From Erythrobacter oryzae (lineage in GTDB: Bacteria > Pseudomonadota > Alphaproteobacteria > Sphingomonadales > Sphingomonadaceae), in NCBI RefSeq assembly GCF_030271515.1, contig NZ_JASCXI010000001.1, positions 310,001 to 374,000 of the forward strand: a stretch of 64,000 nt of DNA, in the 5' to 3' direction. Shown here piece after piece: positions 18,252-28,583 of the stretch. How positions within the stretch are numbered: position 1 is the stretch's first letter; each line of letters begins with the position of its first letter. Both the position numbers and the translations under genes were made by a program. The notes beneath the pieces were generated by a model. The model was not told where the DNA came from and made no database searches. It worked only from the letters and a program-made list of their open reading frames with translations.

Positions 18252-19244
18252 TCACTTCGCTAGCGCAATCCAGCGTTCGAGCAAGGCCAGCGCGGCCCCG
18301 CTGTCGAGCGCTTCGGCGGCCATCGCGGCACGCTCGGGCCAGTCGCTGCCGCGCCCGGCCACGGTCATCGCGCCAGCGGCGTTGAACAGCACCGCGTCGC
18401 GATAGGGGCCAGGGGTGCCCATCAGCAGCGCCTTCAGCGCGGCGGCGTTGTGCTTCGCGTCATCGCCCCGGATCGCTTCGATCGGCGCATGGGGGAGGCC
18501 AACCGCCGCGGCGTCGATCCGCTCCATCGTGAAGGCATTGCCGCTGACGACCGCGACCTCGTTGCCGCCCGCGAGGCTAAGCTCGTCGAGGCCCTCGTCG
18601 CCCGAGACGATCAGCGACCGGCCCGTGCCGAGCCGCGCCATCGCTCCGGCATAAATCGGGACATAGGCGGGCCGCGCGATGCCGATCAGCTGGCTCTCGA
18701 CGCCTGCGGGGTTCGACAGCGGCCCCATCAGGTTGAAGATCGTGCGCTGGCCGATCCGCACCCGGATGGGCTGGATGCGCGCCATCGCGGGGTGGTGGTT
18801 CTTGGCGAAGAGGAAGCAGATGCCGATCTCGGCGAGGGTCTTTTCGGCGGTGCGCCCGGCCGCGTCCATGTCGAGGCCGAGGGCTTCCAATGTATCCGCC
18901 GCGCCCGCTTTCGAGGATGCCGCGCGGTTGCCGTGCTTGGCGACCGGCACGCCGCAGGCCGCGACCACGAGGCTGACGGCGGTCGAGACGTTCAAGGTGT
19001 GGTGCCCATCACCCCCCGTGCCGCAGACGTCGATCGCGCCTTCGGGCGAGGCGATGGGGATGAGCCGCGCGCGCAGGGCACGGGCAGCACCGGCGATCTC
19101 GTCCGCCGTCTCGCCGCGCGCGGAGAGGGCGACGAGGAAGTCGGCGATCTCCTGTTCGCTGGGCGCGCCGTCGAGCAGGACGCCGAAGGCCGCTTCGGCC
19201 TCGGCCTCGCTGAGGGGCGCGGTGATGTCGGGCAGGGCGGTCAT
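18252..19244 (-). CDS. trpD: Anthranilate phosphoribosyltransferase
   Basis: Transfers phosphoribose from PRPP to anthranilate. 330 residues from the ATG at 19244, which overlaps the trpG stop as ATGA. Motifs are [17 protein letters not shown] (PRPP loop), [12 protein letters not shown], and the metal/substrate segment [11 protein letters not shown]. Length and domain order are typical, with an N-terminal helical domain and a large alpha/beta domain. Coupled to trpG and trpC. Confidence 0.97.
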   Translation of the reverse strand: MTALPDITAPLSEAEAEAAFGVLLDGAPSEQEIADFLVALSARGETADEIAGAARALRARLIPIASPEGAIDVCGTGGDGHHTLNVSTAVSLVVAACGVPVAKHGNRAASSKAGAADTLEALGLDMDAAGRTAEKTLAEIGICFLFAKNHHPAMARIQPIRVRIGQRTIFNLMGPLSNPAGVESQLIGIARPAYVPIYAGAMARLGTGRSLIVSGDEGLDELSLAGGNEVAVVSGNAFTMERIDAAAVGLPHAPIEAIRGDDAKHNAAALKALLMGTPGPYRDAVLFNAAGAMTVAGRGSDWPERAAMAAEALDSGAALALLERWIALAK

Positions 19245-19867
19245 GCGGTGGCCCGCGCGGGCAGCACCGGCTCGAGCCCGCACAGCTTCACGAAATTGGC
19301 GAGGAGGGCATGGCCATGCTCGGTGGCGATGCTCTCGGGGTGGAATTGCACCGAATGGATCGGCAAGCTCGCGTGGCGGAAGCCCATCACGCTGGGGTGA
19401 TCGGCGCCGGGTGTCTCGGCATGGGCATTGGCGATAAGCTCTGCGGGCACGTTCACCACCTCGAGGCTGTGGTAGCGTGTCGCGATGAAGGGGGAGGGGA
19501 GGCCCTCGAACACCCCCGTCCCGTCATGGCTGACGGGTGAGGTCTTGCCATGCATCAGCCCGCCGCGCTGCACCGTCCCGCCGAAGTGCTGCCCGATCGC
19601 CTGGTGGCCGAGGCACACGCCCATCAGCGGCTTGCCCGCATCCGCACAGGCCGCGACCAGATCGAGGCTGATGCCCGCCTCGTTGGGCGTGCAAGGGCCG
19701 GGCGAGATCAGGAACCCGGCCGCATTGGTGCGGATCGCCTCGGCGGCGGTAAGCGCGTCGTTGCGCTCGACGCGCACCTCGGCCCCCAGCTCCATTAGGT
19801 AATGGACGAGGTTGAAGGTGAAGCTGTCGTAATTGTCGATGACCAATATCTGGGGAGTGGGGATCAT
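19241..19867 (-). CDS. trpG: Anthranilate synthase component II (glutamine amidotransferase)
   Basis: Supplies ammonia from glutamine to TrpE. 208 residues, class I glutamine amidotransferase. Motifs: LVIDNYDSFTFNLVHYL at the N-terminus, LISPGPCTPNEAG, the nucleophile elbow GVCLGHQAIGQHFGG (Cys near residue 85) and the His-Glu pair in VQFHPESIATEHG. The ATG at 19867 overlaps the stop of the upstream glycosidase gene as ATGA, so translation is probably coupled to it. In some species the protein also serves folate synthesis as PabA. Confidence 0.97.
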   Translation of the reverse strand: MIPTPQILVIDNYDSFTFNLVHYLMELGAEVRVERNDALTAAEAIRTNAAGFLISPGPCTPNEAGISLDLVAACADAGKPLMGVCLGHQAIGQHFGGTVQRGGLMHGKTSPVSHDGTGVFEGLPSPFIATRYHSLEVVNVPAELIANAHAETPGADHPSVMGFRHASLPIHSVQFHPESIATEHGHALLANFVKLCGLEPVLPARATA

Positions 19868-20715
19868 TCCGGTGTCGCCTCCGCCTTCGCCTCGCGCTTC
19901 GTCACCACGATGATCGGCCCCACGCGGCCCTTGTCCATGCGGCCCCTCGCCGGGTCCCACAGCGAGGAGATCGCCCCGTCGAGATAGAGCGCGTTTTTCA
20001 CCTTCAGCACATCGCGGTAATAGCGCGCGAGCTGGCCGAAGCTGACGGGGGCGTCGGAGATGACGAAATGCGCCTTGCCGCCCGCATCGACGCCGACGGC
20101 GTTGCGGATCGCCTTGGAGGGGCCGTCGTCCTGCACCTCGGGGTGCAATTTGCCATCGGCCAGAAGCAGCGGGCCCGATTGCGTGCCGAATTGCGGGCGG
20201 TCGCCGATGGTGTTGAAGAAGGTGTTGCTCCCCAGCACCTGCCATTTGGCGTCGCTGCCGAAGAACACGCCGTTTGGCTTCATGTAGAAATTGCCGTCCC
20301 CGTCTGCGCGGTTCAGCTCCTTCAGGCGCTCGCCGTTCTGGACGTAGTAGCCGATGGCCTTCAGGTCGTCGCCATACATCCCGCCATTGACGGCGAAGGC
20401 GATGGTCGCCGGATCGACGCTGGCGGCGAAGGCGGAGAGGCTGCCGAAGGGCTGCTTGTCCTTGCCGAGATTGGCCATGGCGATACGGTGCTGCGCGGGG
20501 TCGGCGATGCAGTGGGTGAGGGGGATGCTCTCAAAGGTCACGCTCTCGCAGGCCGAGGGGCCGAGGTCGGGCGCGGCGGTCTCGGTGGGCGCGGCGAGCG
20601 GCTCTTCGGCGTCCGAGCCGTCGAATTTGACCTTGACCTGCGCCTCGCCCGCCGGGGCATCGGAACAGGCGGCGAGCGCCAGCGTCAGGGCGAGGATGAG
20701 GGCAGCACGCTTCAT
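19864..20715 (-). CDS. Phosphodiester glycosidase-family lipoprotein inside the trp operon
   Basis: 283 residues with a lipoprotein signal peptide: MKRAALILALTLALAACS, lipobox LAAC with Cys17. The mature part fits the phosphodiester glycosidase (DUF2233, NAGPA-like) fold: AFAVNGGMYGDDLKAIGYY, KPNGVFF, TQSGPLLL, RNAVGVD and LYLDGAISSLW. It probably acts in the periplasm or at the outer membrane on a glycosyl phosphodiester, but the substrate is unknown. It is wedged between trpE and trpG with 4-bp ATGA overlaps on both sides, so it is co-transcribed and probably coupled with tryptophan enzymes to which it has no obvious metabolic link. Confidence 0.88.
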   Translation of the reverse strand: MKRAALILALTLALAACSDAPAGEAQVKVKFDGSDAEEPLAAPTETAAPDLGPSACESVTFESIPLTHCIADPAQHRIAMANLGKDKQPFGSLSAFAASVDPATIAFAVNGGMYGDDLKAIGYYVQNGERLKELNRADGDGNFYMKPNGVFFGSDAKWQVLGSNTFFNTIGDRPQFGTQSGPLLLADGKLHPEVQDDGPSKAIRNAVGVDAGGKAHFVISDAPVSFGQLARYYRDVLKVKNALYLDGAISSLWDPARGRMDKGRVGPIIVVTKREAKAEATPE

Positions 20716-22241
20716 TGGCCATACCCCGGCTCGCCCGCGACGCGCACCGCCTCGCGCGCGGCGGCGATGAGGGCGCCGGCCTTGGCGCGGCATTCGGCGA
20801 GTTCGTAATCGGGGTCCGAATCGGCGACGATCCCTGCGCCCGCCTGCACGTGTATCACCCCGTCCTTCACCACCGCGGTGCGCAGGACAATGCAGCTATC
20901 GAGGCTGCCGTCGGGCGCGAAATAGCCTACGCCGCCGGCATAGGCGCCGCGCGTCTCGGGCTCGAGTTCGGCGATGATCTGGCACGCGCGGACTTTTGGC
21001 GCGCCAGAGACCGTGCCCGCCGGGAACCCTGCGAACAGCGCATCGAGCGCGTCGCGGTCGCCTGCGAGCTGCCCGACCACATTGCTGACGATATGCATCA
21101 CATGGCTGTAGCGCTCGATGGTGAAGCTGCCGGTCACCTCGACCGTGCCTGCCGCCGCCACCCGACCGACATCGTTGCGGCCGAGGTCGAGCAGCATCAG
21201 GTGCTCGGCGCGCTCCTTGGGATCGGCGAGCAGACTGGCCTCGTTGGCGATGTCCTCCTCGCGCGTCGCGCCGCGGGGGCGGGTGCCGGCGATGGGGCGG
21301 ATCGTGACTTCGTCGTCACGCACCCGCACCAGAATCTCCGGCGAGGAGCCGACCAGCGCAAAGCCCGGCAGGTCGAGGAAATAGAGGAAGGGCGAGGGGT
21401 TCACCCGCCGCAGCGCGCGGTAGAGCGCGAGCGGGGGGAGGGTGAAGGGGCAGGTGAAGCGCTGGGCGAGCACCACCTGGAAGATGTCACCCGCAACGAT
21501 GTATTCCTTCGCCGCCAGCGCCATCGCCTTGTAGTCATCGGGTGCGATGACCGGCGCAAGATCGGTGAGGGTGTCCGGCACGGCCTGTGCCCCGCCTGCG
21601 GGCATGGGTGCGCCGAGCTGGCTCAGCGCGGCATCGATCCGCTCGCCCGCGCGCGCGACGGCATCGGCAGGATCGGCGGCCTCCCAGATCGGGGCGATCG
21701 CGAAGATCGCGTCGGTCAGCCGGTCGAAGACGAGAATGACCGTGGGCCGCACGAACAGCATGTCGGGAAGTTCGAGCGGGCTTTGCGGGGCGCGTGGCAG
21801 GGTCTCGACGAGGCCGATGGTCTCGTAGCCGAAATAGCCCACCAGACAGGCGAGCGCCGGGGGCAGCCCCTCGGGCATGGGATCGATTCGGCAGGCATCC
21901 GCCAGCGCGCGCAGTTCGGCGAGCGCGCCGCCTGCCAGCGGCACGTAGGCCTCGGGGTCGAGTTTCCAGTCGCGGTTGATCTCGGCCGCCGCGCCTTTCG
22001 CCCGGAACACCAGATCGGGGTCGAGCCCCAGCAGGCTGTAGCGCCCGCGCACCTCGCCGCCCTCGACGCTCTCGAGCAGGAAGTCGCCGCGCCCGGGCAC
22101 GATCAGCCGCCGCGCCGCGCCCACGGGCGTGTCGCTGTCGGCGATGATCCGGCGCCACACGAGGCTCGGCCGCCCGGCGGCGAGGCTGGCGATGGCGGCG
22201 GGGGCGTTCTCGGGCAGGCCGGCCGGGGGCGGGAGGGTCAC
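20712..22241 (-). CDS. trpE: Anthranilate synthase component I
   Basis: Makes anthranilate from chorismate using ammonia from TrpG. 509 residues. The N-terminal part carries LLESVEGGEVRGRYSLLGL, which contains the LLES-type tryptophan feedback element. The C-terminal chorismate-binding domain contains PSPFLYFLDL, IRPIAGTRPRG, LDLGRNDVGRVA, HIVSNVVGQL, FPAGTVSGAPKVRA and GGVGYFAPDG. The start is GTG at 22241 with a weak ribosome-binding site. The upstream chaperone gene ends 25 bp away, so there is no room for a leader-peptide attenuator directly in front of trpE. Confidence 0.97.
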   Translation of the reverse strand: MTLPPPAGLPENAPAAIASLAAGRPSLVWRRIIADSDTPVGAARRLIVPGRGDFLLESVEGGEVRGRYSLLGLDPDLVFRAKGAAAEINRDWKLDPEAYVPLAGGALAELRALADACRIDPMPEGLPPALACLVGYFGYETIGLVETLPRAPQSPLELPDMLFVRPTVILVFDRLTDAIFAIAPIWEAADPADAVARAGERIDAALSQLGAPMPAGGAQAVPDTLTDLAPVIAPDDYKAMALAAKEYIVAGDIFQVVLAQRFTCPFTLPPLALYRALRRVNPSPFLYFLDLPGFALVGSSPEILVRVRDDEVTIRPIAGTRPRGATREEDIANEASLLADPKERAEHLMLLDLGRNDVGRVAAAGTVEVTGSFTIERYSHVMHIVSNVVGQLAGDRDALDALFAGFPAGTVSGAPKVRACQIIAELEPETRGAYAGGVGYFAPDGSLDSCIVLRTAVVKDGVIHVQAGAGIVADSDPDYELAECRAKAGALIAAAREAVRVAGEPGYGQ

Positions 22242-22266
22242 GAAAGGCTCACGGGGTCTGCCGGGC

Positions 22267-24207
22267 TTACTGCTGCGCCGCGTCGCCGGCGAGCTGCTTG
22301 CGCACCGTCGCGATCCCCGCCTCGTTGCGGGTGACGCCCAGCTCTTTGCGCATCGCCGCGACCGCCTGCTGGCGATATTCGCTTGCGAGGCTGGCGGCGA
22401 GCTGCTGGCGGGTCTGCGCGATCAGCTGCGGCTCCTTGTCGAGCGGCAGGGTGCTGATGTCCTCGAGGTTGACGATATACCAGCCCAGATCGCGCGGGCC
22501 CTCGAGCGACTTGGTGGTGCCCTCCGCCATGCTGAACAGCAGCACCAGCGGCGGGGCGATGCGGCCGCGCTGCTGGGCGAGCAGCTGGCGGCGCTCGAGA
22601 TCGATCACCTCGCGCTCGAAACCGGGCTTGTTCTCCGCGGCCAGCGCCGCCTCGAGGCTGGTGCCGGCGCGGACCTTGGCGATGATCCGGTCGGTCGCCT
22701 GCTTGGCGAGGATCGCACCCTGCGCGCGCTTCCAGCCCGCGATTGCATCGTCGCGCACCTGCGCCAGCGCGGGGGCGGCGGCCTCCTCGATCTTGGCGAC
22801 CTCGAAGATCACGAACTGCCCGCCCTCGACCGGCGCGAGCTGGGGCTTGCTCTCGTCCATCTGGAAGGCGGTCTGGAGCACCTGCGCGAGCTGCGGCACG
22901 ATCTGCTTGCCCGCCTCGCCGAACACCTGTCCGTTGGCGAGCAGGCTCGGCGTGGTCTCGACCGTCAGCCCGTTGGCCTTGGCGACTTCGGCGAGCGCGG
23001 TGCCGCCGTCGATCTCGTTCTCGATCTCGGCGACGCGGTCGGCGGTGGCGGCGGCTTTCTTCTCGGCAGTGAGGGCCTCGGTGATCTCGGGCGTCGCCTG
23101 GGCGAGGCTGCGCGCCGGAGTGGCCTCGATGCTGTCGAGCCGCGCGACATACCAGCCGAGCGTGCCCTGAGCCGGTTCGATCATGCCGCCCTTGGCCGCC
23201 TTGAAGGCGTTCTGTGCGAAGGCAAAGCTGGTGGCGCCCGCCATCGTCTCGCGGTCCTGCGCCTCGAGCTTGGTGGCGGTGAACCCGGCCTCGCGCGCGG
23301 CGGTCTCAATCGGGGTGCCGGAGGCGATGCGCGCGGCGAGCGACTTGGCCGCGTCCTGCGTCGGGACGACGAAGGTGGTGACGCTGCGCTTCTCGCTCGC
23401 GGCATAGAGCGCGGCATCGCGCTTGTAGCGCGCGGCGATTTCGGCCGGGGTCGGGGTCGCATTGATCTTGAGGCTGTCACCGCCGAACACCGCAAAGCGC
23501 AGCGTGCGGCGCTCTGGGCGGATGAACTGGGTGCGGTTGTCCTTGTACCACGCGGCGAGCTGCGCCTCGGAAGGGTTGGCGGTCGGCGCGAAGGCGCTGC
23601 TCGGAATCAGTGCGATGGCACCTTTGCGCTTCTCGAGCACCAGCGCGGCATATTGGCGCGCGATCTTCTCGGGCAGCTGCGGAGCGACAACCGCCGAGCG
23701 CAGCAATTGCTGCTCGATCAACCCGTCCTCGAGATCGCGGCGGAAGGTCTGGGGGGAGAGGCCCGCGTTCTGGAGCGCGGCTTCGTAGACCTTCTGGTCG
23801 AACGCACCGGTCGCGCCCTGGAAGGCGGGGATCTTGAGGATTTCGCTGTTCACCAGGTTCTCGCCCGCGCGCAGGCCGTATTTCTGCCCGTATTCGCCGA
23901 CGGTGTAGCGGTCGATCAGCTGCTTGATAACCGCATCGAGCCCGCCCTGGGCGACGAATTCAGGCATCGTCAGCGTCGGATTCTGCTGGCGGATGTTCCT
24001 GAGTTCGGTGTTGGCCGAGACCTGCACCTCGCTCAGCGGAATGTCGCGCCTGCCGACCACCGCCAGCTTGTCCCCGCCCGAGACGCCGGTGAAATTGGTC
24101 GAGGACAGGTCTCCGGCAGCAAAGGCGACCGCGATCAGCGCGAGAAAGGCCAGAACCAGCGGCAGGCCGACCTTCGAGGCGAAGAAGCGGCGGAAGAACG
24201 AAATCAT
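22267..24207 (-). CDS. ppiD: PpiD/SurA-type periplasmic peptidyl-prolyl isomerase and chaperone
   Basis: 646 residues, membrane-anchored foldase of the periplasm. One N-terminal helix (about 12-31) follows MISFFRRFFASKVG; then a SurA-N-like helical region with LSEVQVSANTELRNIRQ and LGDLSPQTFRRDLEDGLIEQ-type segments (about 45-170), a parvulin-like region in the middle, and further helical repeats to the end. It lies just upstream of trpE (25 bp), an order seen in many alphaproteobacteria, so it may be the first gene of the trp transcript. The PPIase domain is divergent, so chaperone function is surer than isomerase activity. Confidence 0.9.
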   Translation of the reverse strand: MISFFRRFFASKVGLPLVLAFLALIAVAFAAGDLSSTNFTGVSGGDKLAVVGRRDIPLSEVQVSANTELRNIRQQNPTLTMPEFVAQGGLDAVIKQLIDRYTVGEYGQKYGLRAGENLVNSEILKIPAFQGATGAFDQKVYEAALQNAGLSPQTFRRDLEDGLIEQQLLRSAVVAPQLPEKIARQYAALVLEKRKGAIALIPSSAFAPTANPSEAQLAAWYKDNRTQFIRPERRTLRFAVFGGDSLKINATPTPAEIAARYKRDAALYAASEKRSVTTFVVPTQDAAKSLAARIASGTPIETAAREAGFTATKLEAQDRETMAGATSFAFAQNAFKAAKGGMIEPAQGTLGWYVARLDSIEATPARSLAQATPEITEALTAEKKAAATADRVAEIENEIDGGTALAEVAKANGLTVETTPSLLANGQVFGEAGKQIVPQLAQVLQTAFQMDESKPQLAPVEGGQFVIFEVAKIEEAAAPALAQVRDDAIAGWKRAQGAILAKQATDRIIAKVRAGTSLEAALAAENKPGFEREVIDLERRQLLAQQRGRIAPPLVLLFSMAEGTTKSLEGPRDLGWYIVNLEDISTLPLDKEPQLIAQTRQQLAASLASEYRQQAVAAMRKELGVTRNEAGIATVRKQLAGDAAQQ

Positions 24208-24265
24208 GTGCGTGTCGATCCCATCGGGGGTGGCCGGGTGCGCCCGGCAATGTTCGGGCCAGCGC

Positions 24266-24292
24266 TTTATAGGCCCTGCGACCGCGCGGCAA
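24266..24292 (-). promoter_or_regulatory. Candidate promoter for ppiD-trp operon
   Basis: On the minus strand TTGCCG (24292-24287) and TATAAA (24271-24266) are separated by 15 bp, about 60 bp upstream of the ppiD start. The spacer is short for a sigma-70 promoter. It would drive ppiD-trpE-glycosidase-trpG-trpD-trpC. Confidence 0.35.
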
Positions 24293-24308
24293 CAGGTTCG
24301 CGATGGTT

Positions 24309-24337
24309 TTGACAGCCGTGCCTTCCACGGCTAGCGG
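24309..24337 (+). promoter_or_regulatory. Candidate promoter for tpiA
   Basis: A perfect -35 hexamer TTGACA (24309-24314) is followed after 17 bp by TAGCGG (24332-24337), a weak -10, about 90 bp upstream of the tpiA start in the divergent gap with ppiD. Confidence 0.45.
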
Positions 24338-24425
24338 ACGCGGGCCCGCGGCAGTACAGCAGAACCAGAATCATAGAGCCCGGCGGGCCCAACCCTCTCA
24401 ATTTGCAGGAAGTGCAGGACTTGTC

Positions 24426-25199
24426 ATGACCCGCCGACCCTATATCGTCGGAAACTGGAAGATGCACGGCACCCGCGCAATGCTCTCCGAAGCGCGCGCG
24501 ATCGACCGTGCCGCACAGCGTCACATGAAGGTCGAGGTGGCGATCGCGCCGCCTTACACGCTGATCCATCCGATCCACCGCGAGGCCGAGCAGATCGCGG
24601 TCGGCGCGCAGGATTGCCACCACGAGGATGGCGGCGCGCATACCGGCGACATCTCGGCGGCGATGGTCGCCGATGCGGGGGCGAGCTTCGTGATCCTCGG
24701 CCATTCCGAGCGCCGCACCGGCCACGCGGAAAGCGATGCCGTGGTGCGCGCCAAGACCTCCGCGGCCTTCGCGGCGGGGCTCAAGGTGATCCTGTGCTGC
24801 GGCGAGAGCGCCGAGACCCGCGAATCGGGCAAGGCGGTGGCCTTCGTCAAGAAGCAGCTCAAGGCCTCGCTCCCCCCTGCCGACCAGCTTCCCGCCGACA
24901 TCGCCGAGCGGCTGACCATCGCCTATGAACCGATCTGGGCGATCGGCACCGGCACGGCCGCCACCACCGACGACATCGCCGAGATGCACGGGGTGATCCG
25001 CGCGCTGCTGATCGAGCTGTTCGGGGCCGAGCAGGGCGCGGAGGTGCGCATTCTCTACGGCGGCTCGGTCAAGCCCGACAACGCGGCGGCGATCTTCGCC
25101 GTGCCGCACGTGGGCGGGGCGCTGGTCGGGGGCGCGAGCCTCACCGCCGACAGCTTCATGGGCATCGCGCTCGCCGCCAGCGAGCCGTTCGATAACTAG
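24426..25199 (+). CDS. tpiA: Triose-phosphate isomerase
   Basis: Interconverts dihydroxyacetone phosphate and glyceraldehyde 3-phosphate. 257 residues from the ATG at 24426. Active-site residues are visible: Asn10 and Lys12 in GNWKMHGT, the electrophilic His in VILGHSERR, the catalytic Glu in AYEPIWAIGTG, and the phosphate loop LYGGSVKPDN. It is followed by secG and pyrG on the same strand, a common alphaproteobacterial order. Confidence 0.97.
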   Translation: MTRRPYIVGNWKMHGTRAMLSEARAIDRAAQRHMKVEVAIAPPYTLIHPIHREAEQIAVGAQDCHHEDGGAHTGDISAAMVADAGASFVILGHSERRTGHAESDAVVRAKTSAAFAAGLKVILCCGESAETRESGKAVAFVKKQLKASLPPADQLPADIAERLTIAYEPIWAIGTGTAATTDDIAEMHGVIRALLIELFGAEQGAEVRILYGGSVKPDNAAAIFAVPHVGGALVGGASLTADSFMGIALAASEPFDN

Positions 25200-25311
25200 T
25201 CCGCGCAGCTCGCCCCGCGGGGCGGGCTTGCCGCGCGGCCTCCTCACGCCTACATGGCGGCCAACATTTGCAACCGGGTGACCCGCTCGCCCCCGCTTCG
25301 AGACGCTTTTC

Positions 25312-25701
25312 ATGTCCCTGTTCATCTTCCTCACCGTGATCCAGGCCCTGGTGGCCGCCGCGCTGGTCGGCGTGGTGCTGATGCAGCGCTCCGAAGGGGG
25401 CGGGCTCGGCATCGGTTCGAGCCCGGGCGGCGCTTTCGGCGCGCGCGGGGCAGCGGACTTCCTGACCCGCACCACCAAGTGGCTTGCGGTCGCCTTCGTG
25501 ACGCTCTCGATCCTGCTCGCCGCGCTCGCCGCGCGCGAGAACAGTGCCGGGACGGTCACCTCGACCCTCGATCGCAACGCGCCGGGCGCCGCGGCTCCGG
25601 CCAAGCCCGATCTGCTCGCCGATCCGGTCGTGCCCGCACCGGCCGCTCCTGCCTCGCAGGCGCCCGCCGAGCCCGCGCCTGCCGCACCCGCCAAGCAGTA
25701 A
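25312..25701 (+). CDS. secG: Preprotein translocase subunit SecG
   Basis: Small inner-membrane subunit of the SecYEG channel. 129 residues with two membrane helices (about 1-22 and 55-78), a conserved loop with MQRSEGGGLGIGSSPGG and GARGAADFLTRTT, and a Pro/Ala-rich C-terminal tail (about 85-129) typical of alphaproteobacterial SecG. Lies 112 bp after tpiA and upstream of pyrG. Confidence 0.94.
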   Translation: MSLFIFLTVIQALVAAALVGVVLMQRSEGGGLGIGSSPGGAFGARGAADFLTRTTKWLAVAFVTLSILLAALAARENSAGTVTSTLDRNAPGAAAPAKPDLLADPVVPAPAAPASQAPAEPAPAAPAKQ

Positions 25702-25831
25702 TCCCGCCCCGGCAACCCCAGGCCTCGCGCCCCTTGCGGCGCGCGCTTTCGTGTTGCCAATCGCCCAGCCTGTGGATGGCGCCCTCAAGCGGGGCGCAAT
25801 TCGCTTGCCCCGAATCCCTCCTGACGCTTAA

Positions 25832-27481
<1,650 letters not shown>

Positions 27482-27527
27482 CACACCGGCGACTCGCGCG
27501 CTGCACGCCCGTGGCGGTGCCGCGGGC

Positions 27528-27549
27528 GCGCAGGCGCTTGCGCTTTTTT
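27528..27549 (+). terminator. Intrinsic terminator of pyrG
   Basis: A stem GCGCA/TGCGC with a 6-nt loop is followed directly by TTTTTT, 47 bp after the pyrG stop. The stem is only 5 bp but the T tract is uninterrupted. Confidence 0.6.
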
Positions 27550-27933
27550 GCTCCCTGCCTGCGACCCCCTGTCACTTTTCACAGGTCATCCGGCCGCGTC
27601 CCGAGCGTCGCCTCACGGGGTGCGAGGGAGGTTCAAATCTCCTTTGCAATCCTTTGTTTCCCAACACGGACTTGACGTGTCGTTTCCATACAAGTTTTGC
27701 AGATAGGCCTTGCGCAACATTGCCATTCCGCATTAGACGCGGGGCTGGTTTTCACGGTTTTCTAGGAACTCGCGCGTTAGTTGACGCCGATGGCCGCATC
27801 GCATGGGCGAAAGCCCCGGGCAGGTCATTTGAACGGTGGCGATGCCGCGCAAGTTCTGCGATAACAGCTTGGCTGATTTTGTCCGTCTTCTGCGACCCGG
27901 ACGGATAGGATCAGCCGAGGCGACGCAAGTCGC
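27550..27933 (+). other. Gene-free stretch between the pyrG terminator and a second strong terminator
   Basis: I see no convincing protein gene here: open frames are short, lack ribosome-binding sites and resemble nothing known. Part of it (about 27640-27730) is clearly poorer in GC than its surroundings, with runs such as GTTTCC and AAGTTTTGC. It contains TTGACG at about 27671, a fair -35 element without a good -10, and it ends in a perfect 11-bp terminator hairpin that no annotated plus-strand gene needs. A small RNA of about 200-270 nt read on the plus strand would explain this. It does not match the signatures I know for 6S, 4.5S, RNase P or tmRNA. Confidence 0.35.
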
Positions 27934-27962
27934 GGGGGCGGATCGCAAGATCCGCCCCCTTT
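27934..27962 (+). terminator. Strong hairpin terminator, probably for an unassigned plus-strand transcript
   Basis: A perfect 11-bp stem (GGGGGCGGATC/GATCCGCCCCC) with a GCAA tetraloop is followed by TTTGATT on the plus strand. On the minus strand (downstream of hsp20) no T tract follows. pyrG already has its own terminator 400 bp upstream, so the transcript served here is unknown. Confidence 0.7.
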
Positions 27963-27990
27963 GATTCTACGGTCTGTATTCGGAAGCGCC

Positions 27991-28473
27991 TCAGGCGGCG
28001 CTGGCGGTGTCTTCGCCTTCGCCCGTCGGCACGGCGGTGAGCGTCGGCGTGGTGCCACCGATCGCGATCTTGCGCGGCTTCATCGCATCGGGAACCTCGC
28101 GCACCAGATCGATGATCAGCAGGCCGTCAGCCAGGTCGGCTCGCTCGACACGCACGAAATCGGCGAGCTCGAACCGGCGCTCGAAGCCGCGGTTGGCGAT
28201 GCCAACGTGAATAAGCTCGCCCGCGTCCTCGACCTCCTCGCGCTTCTTGCCCTGCACGACCAGCAAGTTCTGCTGCGCGGTGATGTCGATATCACCGGCG
28301 CGGAAGCCCGCCACGGCGAGCGTGATGCGATAATTGTCCTCGCCCCGGCGCGAGATGTTGAAGGGGGGGTAGTTGTCGCCGGCATTGAGGCGCGCCTGGT
28401 TCTCGAGCAGGTCGAACAACCGGTCGAAGCCCACGGTGGAGCGGCGGTAGGGAGTGAAATCGAAACGCGACAT
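27991..28473 (-). CDS. Hsp20 small heat-shock protein
   Basis: ATP-independent holdase that binds unfolding proteins. 160 residues from the ATG at 28473, with GAGGA nine bases upstream; IbpA-like N-terminus (SRFDFTPYRRSTVGFDRLFDLL). The alpha-crystallin domain runs from about 38 to 130: YPPFNISRRGEDNYRITLAV, QNLLVVQGKK, GFERRFELADFVRVERADL and DGLLIIDLVREVP. The C-terminal anchor contains KIAIG. A ROSE-type thermometer and a sigma-32-like promoter precede it, so it is expected to respond to heat at both transcription and translation. grxC is divergent. Confidence 0.94.
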   Translation of the reverse strand: MSRFDFTPYRRSTVGFDRLFDLLENQARLNAGDNYPPFNISRRGEDNYRITLAVAGFRAGDIDITAQQNLLVVQGKKREEVEDAGELIHVGIANRGFERRFELADFVRVERADLADGLLIIDLVREVPDAMKPRKIAIGGTTPTLTAVPTGEGEDTASAA

Positions 28474-28577
28474 ATTGGCAAATCCTCGTGATGAGCGATT
28501 CAACGTCTGACGCGGGCCTGCCGGATGCAGCACCCGCCTTGCCGCAGGGCGTTTCCCGAGACTGGCGAAACGCGGCG
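28474..28577 (-). promoter_or_regulatory. ROSE-type RNA thermometer in the hsp20 leader
   Basis: On the minus strand the leader ends with AUCGCUC (28499-28493), a 5-nt loop, then GAGGAU (28487-28482), which holds the Shine-Dalgarno sequence. The two pair as C-U-C/G-A-G and A-U-C/G-A-U with one extruded G, and UCGCU matches the UYGCU signature of ROSE elements, whose bulged G opposite the Shine-Dalgarno sequence is diagnostic. GC-rich upstream segments (28520-28560) can form further hairpins. With a start point near 28577 the leader is about 104 nt, the usual ROSE length. Heating would free the ribosome-binding site. Confidence 0.7.
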
Positions 28578-28583
28578 ACTGTG

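Noticed and set aside
22242-22266. Leader-peptide attenuator for trpE
   Set aside because: Only 25 bp separate ppiD and trpE; there is no Trp-codon run or alternative hairpins.
25200-25260. GC-rich palindrome GCCCCGCGGGGC after tpiA as a terminator
   Set aside because: No T tract follows on either strand and the structure is common in such GC-rich DNA.
27615-27650. T-loop-like GGTTCAAATC segment downstream of pyrG, as in a tRNA 3' end or attachment site
   Set aside because: The flanking stem has mismatches, and there is no acceptor or anticodon arm and no integrase nearby.
27654-27908. 84-codon plus-strand frame in the pyrG-hsp20 gap
   Set aside because: No ribosome-binding site and no recognisable protein features; a non-coding RNA explains the terminator better.
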